Origin: Dichetophora obliterata
Taxonomy: Eukaryota > Arthropoda > Insecta > Diptera > Sciomyzidae
Direction: 5' to 3'
DNA: 64,000 nucleotides
Assembly: GCA_963920525.1 (NCBI GenBank)
Contig: OY986438.1
Location: 93,982,057 to 94,046,056, forward strand
The notes under the pieces are model-generated. The model did not search any database. It was not told the DNA's origin and worked only from the letters and a program-made list of their open reading frames with translations. The position numbers and the translations under genes were made by a program. This document shows positions 1-10,584 of this stretch, piece by piece. Numbering within the stretch: position 1 is the stretch's first letter; each line of letters begins with the position of its first letter.

Positions 1-580
1 GTATTACCATGGGAAGTGTTCAAGGGAGATACATGACCTGACGCCACCAGCTCGTGTGTTTCCCAGGTCCACTCGGGCAGCTGTTTAAGCCCACCCCTTT
101 ACTATTGCGTCGATGTCCATCAGAACCTCGCATTACCGAGATAATTAGTTTTTTAGTCGCACGGTAAGGTTGCGGAATAGTCTCCCTGCGAGCGTGTTTC
201 CCGGCAGTTTTGAGCTGTGCAAGTTTTAAACAAATCTTCACCAACACTACTCCATCTATCCACCCTCCAACTAACTATCACCCATCTTCCGAATCAACAC
301 AATGCTTATGTATTTAAAGGGGGCATCCCCTGAGCGTTGGTTCAGTCTAAAAAAAAGTCTTGAAATTGCATACTGTTGTAACGCTGCTACCCTTATAAAG
401 AAGGATACGCCACTAAGCACTTACGAATATCAATAATGCAGTGAGTATTTCAACATTGCCACATCTAATTCCACGTCTAAAGTCGTCACCGGCTCTCCAC
501 CCTAACACTACCTTGTCTAACTTTGCCATGGAAAATCCTTTTTTTTCGTTAGGGAAGTTGCATTAGCCGATCGTACCAAT
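1..580. other. Unassigned sequence with a short dispersed repeat
   Basis: No convincing gene. Bases 503-530 (cctaacactaccttgtctaa, then a ctttgccatgg-like end) resemble inverted segments at 58370-58550, so part of this stretch is dispersed repeat. The rest is not recognised. Confidence 0.4.
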
Positions 581-745
581 AGGGGTGTACACATTGATCA
601 AATCGCTCATCAAATAATTTGACAAGCGATTTGACCAACATATATATATATATATATCCCTGTTCACGCTTCAAATCGCTCATCAAATAGTTTGTCAAAT
701 TTAATTTTATCTTGAACACCGAAGCTAGCACATCGCGATGACAAA
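581..745. mobile_element. Two decayed end fragments of the 0.53-kb CAAATCG MITE family
   Basis: Bases 581-638 match the left end (aggggtgtacacattg, then tcaaatcgctcatcaaat) and are preceded by AAT. After a (TA)n run a second end fragment starts at about 656 (CCCTGTTCACG) and continues with the family's internal sequence, up to the 'cacatcgcgatgac' stretch. Confidence 0.7.
639..656. repeat. (TA)n microsatellite
   Basis: Uninterrupted TA repeat between two MITE end fragments. Confidence 0.85.
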
Positions 746-1565
746 AATTTTAAGTTCCACTTCCCAGTCAGACACCTAACTGTTAAATATTCCGTGTATA
801 TGGCATATACGTAACGACCATGACGTTAAATTCATATAAAAATCTCCATACATTGTACGTTAAATTTGTTCTACTATGATGGTATATATATGGACAGACG
901 CTCATCTGTGTTATCTGGCATCTCTGTCTGCCACTCATGTTTTACCGATAGGAAAAAATACATCTGAACTGCTCACTCCAATAACAAATTCAGCTGTGCT
1001 TACTTCTCCCTCAAGACGTTGTATGATGCCCACCCCCAAACCATGAGAATAGAACTCTGACATGTTGTTTAAATTACAAAAGACGATTTGTATATGAATT
1101 TCTTTTATTTTTTAATAAACAAATTACCTTTAGCTTACAACACTAACGGCATAAAAATTAATATGTAAGCACACACAATTCTTATAACATTACACGTGTT
1201 TTCATAAACAGCAATAATGGCACCAGCGACAGCAGCATTTGTTTGAAAATGTTTTAATTTAAAATTGTTGTTTGTTGATAATCCAGTCAACCGAAAATGT
1301 TTCCCGGTTCTGTTTGGTTTTCTAAAAAGAAAAAAAATTGTTTAATTTTTTTATTTGATTTATAAATATAATATTATTCCTTCCTTTTGGTTGCACTGCT
1401 CATACTGTTTGTTTTTTTTTTCTAGTGTAGTATAATTTTGGCAGTAATAGAGCAAGATATACAAACATATATAATTTACCTTGTTTAACATAACATCAGA
1501 ACATATGAATGTATTGGTGACAACCAAACTTTGTTTCAATGTGTTTGTAAATACGTTAGAGCTGT
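746..1565. other. AT-rich stretch without recognised gene
   Basis: Only short open frames without known motifs. Several TATATA and poly(T) runs. Nothing supportable. Confidence 0.4.
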
Positions 1566-1569
1566 CTAG

Positions 1570-1891
1570 CTTGGGTGTTATTAAAATCGTATTGGAAGAA
1601 GAAGAAATTATTTTATATTTATATATTATTTTCTTCCGTTCCTTCTTTTACCGCGATATGCTCAAGTTTAAAACTTTTTTAACTGACAAAATCGTTCTAC
1701 CCATTTTGACGAGTGTTCGTTCACATTGGTCAAATCGTTCGCCATATCATCAGAATAATCAAAATATTTTGATTTTCATCAAATGATTTGACAAACGATT
1801 TGATGAGTGTTAAGACTCCATATACATTTTTGTTAGTCAAATCGTTTGCCAAATCATTTGATTGAACTATTTGATCAATTTGTACACCCCT
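1570..1891. mobile_element. CAAATCG-family MITE, left end truncated
   Basis: Shares the internal 'aaaatcgtattggaagaaga' segment and the stacked CAAATCG motifs with the full copies at 2521 and 13768, here in the same orientation as 13768. It ends at 1891 with a degenerate ...TGTACACCCCT. The left terminal ~160 bp is missing. Confidence 0.75.
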
Positions 1892-1924
1892 TATCAAATC
1901 ATGTGATGATATTAAAAATTATGT

Positions 1925-2085
1925 TGACTTTGAAGCTGTTGAGCTCGATAAACGATTTTAAACTGTCAAACAACTAGAATTTGTATTTAAAATCAAGTAT
2001 GATTTAAACTATCAAACATTTAGAATTTGTATTTAAATCATATAAAGTCAACATAATAAACATAGAGGTCATTTAGGAAAAAACT
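1925..2085. repeat. Dispersed repeat, copy 1 of 3
   Basis: About 150 bp nearly identical to 38220-38375 (same strand) and to 18275-18410 (opposite strand), including the phrase 'aaactatcaaacatt' and its near repeat. The family is not recognised. Confidence 0.75.
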
Positions 2086-2089
2086 TTGA

Positions 2090-2445
2090 TATTAAAAATT
2101 TTTTAATTTTCTGCTGGTTTGACCAATGTGAGCACGAGTCAAATTCTGAAGAAAGATTTCGTAATATCAAAAAAAAATGTATCCTGAACACATGGCACCA
2201 AAAGAAGGTGCGGAAGAAAATAAAACGAAAATAATAATAAAAACCTGCGGCACATAATTTATACTAATCTATAAAACAATTTCTGCTTCTTCCATTACGA
2301 TTTTAATAACATGTGATACTAAAAATTTCCGTCATCGCGATGTGAGCACGGTGAAAAATGTGATGAGTATGAACACTTTTGTGGCCAAACAACTTAATGA
2401 GCTATTTGAAGTGTGAACGAGGCTAATGTGAACACCCGTATTCGA
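2090..2445. mobile_element. Degraded CAAATCG-family MITE
   Basis: Follows the order of the full copies in diverged form: gatttttctgctggtttgac-like start, 'gcggaagaaaataa', 'ccgtcatcgcgatgtg', and an ending resembling 'gagcggtttgaaatgtgaac'. The left terminal repeat is absent. Confidence 0.65.
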
Positions 2446-2464
2446 GCAACCCATGTTAGCCATT

Positions 2465-3518
2465 AGGGCTGTGCACATTTCAAACCGCTCATCAAATCTA
2501 TCATCAAATGATTTGACAATAGGGCTGTTCACATTTCAAACCGCTCATCAAATCGATCATCAACTAATTTGACAAATGATTTGACCAACAGAATTTGTAT
2601 GGATTTGATGGCGATTTGACGAGTGTGAACACTCATCAAATCGTTGGTCAAATCGTTTGATGAAAATCAAAATTTTTTGATTTTTCTGCTGATTTGACGA
2701 ATGATTTGACGAGTGTGAACACTCGTCAAATTGTGAAGTACGATTTTATCAGTTCTAAAAAGTTTTCAACCTGAGCACATCGCGGTAAAAGAGGGAGCGG
2801 AAGAAAATAATAGCAAAATAATAATAAATAACTGTTGCAAATAATTTATAATAATTTATAAAATAATTTATTCTTCTTCCAATACGATTTTAATAACAAG
2901 TGGTATTAATAATTTTCCGTCATCGCGATGTGCTTACTTCGGTGTTGAAGATAAAATGAAATTTGATGAAAAATTTGATGAGTCTGAACACTTTTGTGGT
3001 CAAACGATTTGACAAATGATTTGATGAGCGGTTTGAAATGTGAACAGCCCTAATTGATTTGACCAACAGAATTTGTATGGATTTGACGAGTGTGAACACT
3101 TATCAAATCGTTGGTCAAATCGTTTGATGAAAATCAAAATTTTTTTGATTTTTCTGCTGATTTGACGAACGATTTGACCAGTATGAACACTCGTCAAATT
3201 GTGTAGTACGATTTTCTCAGTTCAAAAAAGTTTTCAACCTGAGCACATCGTGGCAAAAGAGGGAGCGGAAGAAAATAATAACAAAATAATAAAAAATAAC
3301 TGTTGCAAACAATTAATAATAATTTATAAAATATTTTTTCTTCTTCCAATACGATTTTAATAACAAGTGGTATTAAAATTTTTCCGTCATCGCGATGTGC
3401 TTACTTCGGTGTTCAAGATAAAATGAAATTTGACGAAAAATTTGATGAGTCTGAACACTTCTGTGGTCAAACGATTTGACAAATGATTTGATGAGCGGTT
3501 TGAAATGTGAACAGCCCT
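2465..3518. mobile_element. CAAATCG-family MITE, outer copy split by a second copy
   Basis: The outer element is 2465-2520 plus 3052-3518. It starts agggctgtgcacatttcaaa and ends with the inverted ...gaacagccct. Its two halves rejoin at GACAAT/TGATTT, a junction found uninterrupted in the 13768-14297 copy, which shows that 2521-3051 is a later insertion. Flanking bases are ATT and TTT. Confidence 0.85.
2521..3051. mobile_element. Full-length 531-bp CAAATCG-family MITE, inner copy
   Basis: Ends are inverted (agggctgttcacatttcaaa at the left, complement at the right) and the element is flanked by a 3-bp duplication, AAT at 2518-2520 and 3052-3054. There is no coding capacity. The interior holds several inverted TTTGACGAGTGTGAACACTCGTCAAA-like palindromes and an AT-rich core. 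Confidence 0.9.
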
Positions 3519-3939
3519 TTTTGGCAAACATTTTTAAACTAGTTCAAACTAGTTGACGCCATTGCAAAAAAAAAATAAAACAAAAACATAGCGTGCGTGT
3601 GGCACCCAGGTATGAACATCTTGAACGCTCGTTATATCGCAACATTTTGTGCGCGATGTTATGTGCCACACGTGTGGGATAATCTGTAAGCTGCATTAAT
3701 TGTTTATGGTGGCAGCGTTGAATGACAACAGTTTTAAGGGCAGTGTAATTTATTCAAAATTACTCATCTATTGAAAAGAACTGTCAAATAATAGAAAGAA
3801 AATTTTTGTCTTGCCTTCTGAAACGAAATAAAATTTTATAATAAACGTCCTACGAGATTAATACTAAGGGGATATCATCAAAGTTGATCTAACTACAAAA
3901 CTTAAATACTTAATTTAATAGAGAATATTGTGGGGAAAA
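3519..3939. promoter_or_regulatory. Region upstream of Tsg101
   Basis: About 420 bp between a MITE and the Tsg101 start. It must hold the promoter and 5' UTR unless the MITEs interrupt them. I see no TATA box placed well enough to call. Confidence 0.4.
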
Positions 3940-5731
3940 ATGTTGCCTGCAGCAGAAGAAGCACAAATAACAAAACTACTAGCAAAGGTAAAGAAATATA
4001 AGTAATAAGAAAATAGATTCGATGACTGTAATTAATTATCTCTATATCAAATATTTATTTTTAATTGATATAGTATAAAAACTTGAGTGCTACTAAAAAA
4101 GATGTTATCGGCGTTGTCACAACCTACAGAAGTCTGATGTATAAATTGCAGAAATTTGGTAAGTTAAAAGAGGGATTAGGGGATGGGCGCTTAAAGACGA
4201 GTGCATATACAAGTACCATAAATAATACACGTCTTTGTTCATACAGTGTTCAACGATGGCAGCACACGCGATTTGTTTAATTTACAGGGAACCATACCAG
4301 TTATGTATAAAAGTAATAAAATAAAAAAACTGCATTTAAACTAGAGATTATAATTGCGTTTTTTGATAGACAACAAGTACCACATTCCTATTTGCATTTG
4401 GCTAATAGACACGCATCCGCAGAATGCTCCGATGTGTTTTGTCACACCGACTCCGACAATGCAGATAAAAGTATCCATGTATGTGGATCACAATGGAAAG
4501 ATATATTTGCCATATTTGCATGACTGGAAGCCAGTAAGTTTTTTAATTTTTTGTCCATGTTTTATGATTTTAAAATGACGATCGCACAATTTGTTTAAGC
4601 ACTCTTCGGATTTACTGTCGCTGATACAAGTTATGATAGTGACTTTCGGTGAACATCCGCCCGTGTATTCAAAGCCAAAGGAACAAATGTCGCCTTATCC
4701 AAATACTTGTAATTATCTATATCGGAATGTATTTCTGTTTATTTCTTACTTATGCAACATTTTAACTGGTGACAGCTTTTATGCCTCAACCTGCGGGCGT
4801 TGCAGCTGGGAGTTCCTTCTTACCCTATCCTTCTGCTGGCGGTGGTGCTTTTCCACCATATCCGCCGGGTAACAGTTTTACTCCATATCCACCTTATCCA
4901 GCTGGAGGCGGAGGCAATGCATCCGGTGCGGCCGCAAGTGGAAACTCTGGTAATTTTTCATCGTACATGAACTTTCCACAGGTTCCGGGATACAACTCAA
5001 ACTATGTACGTATTTAAATGAAGGCAGTGGGAATAAATGTTAACAAAGATATTCTTTGGCTTTGCAGACACCAAGTATTCCCAGTTCCACAGGCACTATA
5101 ACTGAGGAACACATAAAAGCTTCACTTATTAGTGCTGTGGAAGATAAGCTACGTCGACGCATACAGGAAAAAGTTAACCAGTATCAGGCAGAAATAGAAA
5201 CGCTGAATCGTACTAAACAGGAGTTGGTGGAGGGCAGTACGAAGATCGATTCAATCATTGCACGTTTGCAAAGAGAAGAGGTAAACATTTTTCACCTCAG
5301 CTCAACTAGTTTCTTTTTCTACCACCATCATCTAACTGCAGATCGAACTCGAAAAGAATCTGAATATTTTACGTGATAAAGAAGAAGAATTAGAGAAAAA
5401 TTTACTATCATTGGAAAACGCAGACGGTATCGATCCCGACGAAGCTGTGACTACGACAGCACCTCTTTACAGACAGTACGTTATTCCACCTAAATAAGCT
5501 ACAAACGCAATCCATTAAACCTTTTTATTTTTCCCTGAATAAAGATTGCTGAACTCATATTCAGAAGAGGCTGCCATTGAAGATGCCATCTATTATCTGA
5601 GTGAAGCATTGCGTGGTGGCGTTATTGATTTAGAAACGTTTTTGAAGCATGTGCGTCAACTTTCGCGTAAACAATTCATGCTCCGAGCCATTATGCAGAA
5701 ATGTAGACAAAAGGCTGGACTTGCCGGCTGA
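3940..5731 (+). CDS. Tsg101: Tsg101, ESCRT-I ubiquitin-binding subunit (complete, nine exons)
   Basis: Core subunit of ESCRT-I, which binds ubiquitinated cargo on endosomes and passes it to multivesicular bodies. Coding exons, read by frame continuity with GT/AG borders: 3940-3987, 4074-4158, 4247-4312, 4370-4533, 4600-4708, 4776-5005, 5068-5280, 5342-5475, 5545-5731. They sum to 1236 nt, 411 residues plus TGA. Residues 1-~145 form the UEV domain (motifs VFNDGSTRDLFNLQGTIP, IPICIWLIDTHPQNAP, GKIYLPYLHDW). A Pro/Gly/Tyr-rich linker fills exon 6. A coiled coil (about residues 245-325) follows, then the C-terminal steadiness box (about 345-405, motif LETFLKHVRQLSRKQF). Length is usual for insect Tsg101. 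The ATG at 3940 gives an N-terminus like other fly Tsg101 proteins and leads into a good donor. The gene runs towards TMEM258. Family assignment is very secure; exact borders are inferred without transcripts. Confidence 0.95.
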
Positions 5732-5855
5732 ACATCATACAGTTAATCTCAATCAACACTATTATTTGTTAAACACAACACATAAATTAATAATGCCACT
5801 CATTAAATATATAATATTCAACAGTTACTTGCGATTATAAATAAGTACATATATT

Positions 5856-5861
5856 AATAAA
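5856..5861 (+). promoter_or_regulatory. Candidate polyadenylation signal of Tsg101
   Basis: An AATAAA lies about 125 bases after the Tsg101 stop in AT-rich sequence. It is the first good match downstream; use is inferred. Confidence 0.45.
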
Positions 5862-6207
5862 AATGTAATATATAAGTTCTTAGCGCCAAGAAAACGGAAT
5901 GTATGTAAATGAATCGTAAAGCGGTATTCACTGATCACGTTCAGAAAGTTTTCTGCAAAAATTGGAATTATATATTTTAATTAAGTCAAAGAGCGTGCAG
6001 CAAGTTATTGTTACTCTCTCATTGAGTGTGGAGAGATAAAGCTCAAAAACTCCATATAAAAAACTTGCTGAAGGTGGTCAGTGAATCGGCCTTAATGGGC
6101 GCTGTTTACTTTTTATTATTCCACTTTTAGAAGTTCTTTTATTTTTGTATTTGAATAAAAAACTTTAATTAAAGATAATTGCGTTGAAAGTATCGGAAAC
6201 ATGCGTT

Positions 6208-6213
6208 TTTATT
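6208..6213 (-). promoter_or_regulatory. Candidate polyadenylation signal of TMEM258
   Basis: AATAAA on the minus strand, about 50 bases beyond the TMEM258 stop. Inferred from position only. Confidence 0.4.
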
Positions 6214-6263
6214 ATTTCTCCAAATTGCCAGTTACTGCAATGCAAACACTAATTGCAAACTTT

Positions 6264-6509
6264 TTATATGTAAATTCCGACTGAGAGTAGCAAAAATATT
6301 ATACCGAATCCCAGAAATATCGAAGCAAATAAACTTATTAACAACTCCTTAAATATTGTTGATTCTTTTTGTAATTTGGGGCGTGATACTTCGAAAACGA
6401 AAAACCAAGCTGTAAAGAATGTGCCAATTGCTAGCAAGACTGTTGCCAAGTGTGGAAAGACGGCTGGATTGATGGGCGATACATAGCGGCTCATATTTTC
6501 GATCTCCAT
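6264..6509 (-). CDS. TMEM258: TMEM258 / Kuduk, oligosaccharyltransferase complex subunit
   Basis: Small ER membrane subunit of the oligosaccharyltransferase that N-glycosylates nascent proteins. The 81-residue ORF is complete. It opens [20 protein letters not shown], the family signature, and has two hydrophobic segments at about residues 17-37 and 55-79, with the conserved [11 protein letters not shown] and [16 protein letters not shown] stretches. Human TMEM258 is 79 residues, so the length fits. The link between the helices (about residues 43-52) is where it differs most from the vertebrate protein. The start is at 6509. Just upstream on the minus strand is a splice-acceptor-like CCTTAG, so a 5' UTR intron is likely. 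It converges with Tsg101, with about 530 bp between the stop codons. Confidence 0.93.
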   Translation of the reverse strand: MEIENMSRYVSPINPAVFPHLATVLLAIGTFFTAWFFVFEVSRPKLQKESTIFKELLISLFASIFLGFGIIFLLLSVGIYI

Positions 6510-6727
6510 CCTAAGGAATATATAATTTAATTATCAATTTGTTAGCTAGTTCATGAAAAATTACTTGCTTTTTTTTAGTTTATTATAGTTAAAACAATAA
6601 ATAATACGTGGCCCGGCTAGTATAAGAATTATGTCAATACACTGACAGCAGCCATTGCAAGCAGTGATGTGATTTTTACTGCGTCAACATTTTGAAAGAT
6701 TAATGCCCAAAACTCAATAACGCGTTA

Positions 6728-7152
6728 AGGCTGGATTACCCAAGCGTAAGGTAAAGTAGCGCGACGTTGCCAATTGTCAAGCTAAAATGTGTTTAATGAT
6801 AAATGTGTACAAGTCGTTACCGAAATCGTAACGTGGCGTGACGCAGCGTAGAAGTCTAGAAAATAGATTTCTACGCAACGTTACTATTTTTGACAGTTCG
6901 ACAGCTGTGTTACAAGCGAACAAATTTGTTTAACTTCACATTATTGTAAATTTTAATACTATATAAGAAAGAATGCAATCTTTTACTAACGAGGAGAAGT
7001 AAATAAGCCTACTAGAATAAAATGAGTGCCCTGCACTACGCCGCCTGCACTAAGTTGGATTACGATTTCGGTAATCGCTTATCCTCGAGGCAACGTCGCA
7101 CTACGCTACATCCCGCTGCGGCACCTCACGTTACGCTTGGGTAATCAAGCCT
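6728..7152. mobile_element. 425-bp MITE, AGGCTGGATTAC family, copy 1
   Basis: Begins AGGCTGGATTACCCAAGCG and ends in the inverted ...CGCTTGGGTAATCAAGCCT. Flanked by a perfect 3-bp duplication TTA (6725-6727, 7153-7155). Nearly identical to 7707-8133. No ORF of note. Confidence 0.9.
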
Positions 7153-7346
7153 TTAGGTCGGTCGGCCTTTGACAGCTAGACTAGAAACAACGAGTTCTTA
7201 TGAAGTAACACTACATGCGACCTCATACTTTGCTTTGACCTCATCCCGTAAAATTGTAAAGCAGTAGTGATAAGGTCCAATTATAATAGAAGTAACGTAA
7301 TGTGGTCTAATGTCAGTTGAGCAGTGTGTTCTTTCACTTAAGCGCT

Positions 7347-8204
7347 AATTATAATAGACGGAACGGAACGCAGTTAAGTGTTATAGTGATGGGACGAATC
7401 GTTTTTTAACGGAGTGGTGATTTTAATAGCATCGGAAGAGGAGTTAATTTTTTTCTAAAATACATTTCATTACAAAACAAATTCCATCAACTCTTCTTTT
7501 CTGATTATTTTGAAACATGAATTCAATCAAAGTTTATCAAAAATACGGAAAACAAAACAAATGAAGAATAAAATTAATAGTAGCAGCTGTCAACATAAAT
7601 TTTGTACTCAAAAGGTTACGGAACGCAGCGGAGAAATCGGCAATCAATAGATCTCAACGTCGCGTGCCACTCCGTTCCGTCTTATTATAATCGAACTCAT
7701 AAGAAAAGGCTGGATTAGCCAAGCGTAAGGTAACGTAGCGCGACGTTGCCAATTGTCAAGCTAAAATCTGTTTAATGATAAATGTGTACAAGTCGTTACC
7801 GAAATCGTAACGTGGCGTGTCGCAGCGTAGAAGTCTGTAGAAAATAGATTTCTACGCAACGTTACGATTTTTGGTAGTTCGACAGCTGTGTTACAAGCGA
7901 AAAAATTTGTTTAACTTCACATTTTTGTAAATTTTAATACTATATAAGAAAGAATGCAATCTTTTATTGACGAGGAGAAGTAAATAAGCCTTCTAGAATT
8001 AAATGAGTGCCCTGCACTACGCCGCCTGCACTACGTTGGATTACGATTTCGGTAATCGCTTATCCTCGAGGCAACGTCGCACTACGCTACATCCCGCTCC
8101 GCCACCTCACGTTACGCTTGGGTAATCAAGCCTAAACTCATGTAATAGATTGTAAAGTGACATTTCTCAACATTCTATAACGTTCCGTCCCGTCTATTAT
8201 AATC
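7347..8204. mobile_element. Inner MITE with AATTATAATAGACGG-type ends
   Basis: Starts aattataatagacggaacgg and ends with the inverted ccgtcccgtctattataatc. It is bordered on both sides by AGCGCT (7341-7346, 8205-8210), a probable 6-bp target duplication that is itself a palindrome. About 430 bp once the insertion at 7707-8133 is removed. Confidence 0.7.
7707..8133. mobile_element. 427-bp MITE, AGGCTGGATTAC family, copy 2
   Basis: Near-identical to 6728-7152, with the same inverted ends, flanked by a 3-bp duplication AAA. It sits inside the inner MITE, so it is the youngest of three nested insertions. Confidence 0.88.
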
Positions 8205-8715
8205 AGCGCTTTATTCTTTCAAACAATACTTTCTTATGCAAGTGATTATAATAAACGTAACGTAATGTAACGGGACGTAAAGATTCGTTGAATTTCGATT
8301 TCTACGTTATTTTACATTACGTCTGTTCAAAGAACAACTAAACATTGGGGTTAGATTCGATTATTGCTCTATTTTATATTGTTGAACTACGCTTTTTGTT
8401 GAGTTTTCGTTATTAATGTGATAGTTCTATACATCCACAGCTATGGATGAGGAAGTTTAAATTTAACTTGTAGGGGAATGTGCAATTACTTACGAAAAAA
8501 TACTGCCTGCTTACTGCCTATTATAATTGCTACAACGTTTTCTTACATTACGTCCCGTCCCGATGACAGTTTACAACATTTCGTTACCGGTTGTAAACTG
8601 TCCGGTTCCATGTGATCTTCTAAGATCTCCCACAATCACATCTTCTGTGGGAAAGAAATAAAATGCGATTGCCTCTTTGCGGGATTGCCTCTTGTGGTAG
8701 CGTGTGAAACAGACA

Positions 8716-9945
8716 TATTATTATTATTATTGATTTGAAAAAGATATTACAAAAAAATTATAGCTATCATGCAATTTACAGAGATGGCAAAAAATACCTT
8801 ACATCTAAAACATTATATTAATGATTATTTGATTTGTACACACACAGATATTATTAGATTAGGGAGGAAAAAATACTAACAAAAAAACCTTCAACAAAAC
8901 CTATAAACTAAGGTGATGACTAGAAAATTAATACTATAGTAGATTTGATATAAAAATATTATCTGATATAGCACATAGTTGCTTGAATCTAATAGTTATT
9001 TTTTTAATGCAGTCTTTAATAAGGCTGATTTTACATTCATTGTGTAAATCTTTAGTTGAATAATGCCATGACAATTTCATGGCCATTTCTAATAGTTTAT
9101 TTTGGCAGATTTTAAGCTTTTTGGTGTGTGATTTTGCGCAAACTCGCCAAACTTGGCAGGAATAGAGACTAATTGATTGAAATATTACTCTAACAATTAT
9201 AAGTTAATTAGAAGTGCTAAGTTCTGAGTTTCTATTCATCAAGAAGTATAACATCTTCACTGCAATATTGTATTTATTTATAATGTTCTGTACGTGAGCT
9301 TGAAATGTAATTTTTTTTGCCCAAGTATACACATAGATATTTGACATTATTTGATCAAGGTATCTCCAAGCCATTGACTTGCAACTTTGTGTCGGGTAAA
9401 AAGCAGGAACTTCTTCTCCTTGTGAAGAAGATAGCTTGCGTTTTGCCAGCATTTACTTTTATTTTCCATTTGTTGAAGAGCTCCAATACTGAATCGAGGG
9501 TGTGCTGTAATTCTGTAACTATATTTTGACCAAATATATGCGAGAAAAATATCCCCGTGTCGTCAGCATAAAAGGCAAACTTACAGATACATACCTATTT
9601 TAGGAATGTCAGAGCTATATATTAAATATAAAAGCGGGCCAATCACCGAATCCTGACGGACACTAGCTGAGATTTTTAAAATATCAGAAAATTCATTATG
9701 CAAAGCAACACAGAAATGGCAACACAGTTTATACATGAGGCCATTATGCCAGACAGTGTCAAAAGCTTTTTCAACGTCAAGCAGAACAAGGGCGGTAAAT
9801 TTTTTAGAATCAAAATTTTTCTTAACATTATCGTATATGCGTTTTATTTGGTGAGTTGTTCTATGAAATCTTTGGAAGCCAAACTGTTCCATTAAATGTA
9901 AAACATCGAATAGGTGGTGAAGTGCATTAACATTTACAAACAAAA
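8716..9945 (-). pseudogene. Jockey-type LINE remnant: RT fragment and C-terminal tail
   Basis: The minus strand reads as the second half of a Jockey-like ORF2. Seen: QFGFQRFHRTTHQIKR, then the RT motif LLDVEKAFDTVWHNGL, a decayed SVRQDSVIGPLLY (usually GVPQGSVLGP), and YADD at about 9559-9570 in a shifted frame. A C-terminal tail near 9000-9180 retains SHTKKLKICQNKLL-like residues. Stops and frameshifts make it dead. It ends at an (ATT)n tract at 8716-8732, consistent with a LINE 3' tail. The 5' break is near 9945. Confidence 0.85.
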
Positions 9946-10580
9946 ACTGAACGGTAAAATCTTACCTATCGTAGGGTTTGCCATCGAATTTGTGTGCTGA
10001 GCTCTTGACGAACTAGGTCACATTGAAATTAAAGCACAAACTGAACATTGTGGCTACAAAACAAGAGTTAAAGAAACTTTCATCCCAGAAGTACATGGGA
10101 ACCATTGTTGGAATGATGAAGCAGGCAAGACATCAAAAGCATGAAGTATCTATTGGAGAAATTTGTAAATTTAATAAAATATTTGGAACATCTTCACTTA
10201 CTTCTCACCTCACTTCTTTCGGAACATCAGTACTTTATCGGAGTGCAGGTCAGACAGATCCACACCCTTGTCTTGGCCTTAGCTTCGGTATGTTTCTTGC
10301 TGAGCAACCACCCGAAATGTGAGAAGAATCCGCGTGTTGCATTGCGGCTTCTTCTTACTATGGATCGGCGTAGGTTTCTGAGTATTTGTTATGCACACAA
10401 TGATCTCGCGATCGTAAAAAAGCAAATGACATTTATAATTAATTTATTGGATAATTCAGCCATGGTTTTCAGATATGTCAGACCATTTCAAACTTGCTAT
10501 AAACTAAACCACTTATATGCATCTCGCTCTTTTAGCAAACAAATTTGTGATACGGGATTTTGGAGGATAGTAAAAAATCA
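9946..10580. other. Unrecognised stretch with a 186-residue open frame
   Basis: A plus-strand open frame spans 10141-10701 but has no motif I recognise, and its C-terminus runs into the palindrome arm at 10590. Probably not a gene. Confidence 0.3.
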
Positions 10581-10584
10581 CATG

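Larger units (their letters stand above)
7255..8595. mobile_element. Outer CGTAACGTAATG-type MITE, split by an inner one
   Basis: The left part (7255-7346) and right part (8211-~8595) together match, on the opposite strand, the uninterrupted copy at about 54322-54790. That copy shares ttctttcactta..., ...caaacaatactttcttat and the 'agttctatacatccacagct' core. No coding sequence. Confidence 0.75.

Noticed and set aside
20..247. 75-residue minus-strand ORF at the left edge
   Set aside because: No motif, and no neighbouring exons or splice sites; could be an edge fragment of an unknown repeat.
2521..3518. CRISPR-like array from the repeated CAAATCG words
   Set aside because: Repeats are irregular, inverted as well as direct, and lie in two MITE copies. 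There are no regular spacers or cas genes, and the genome is eukaryotic.
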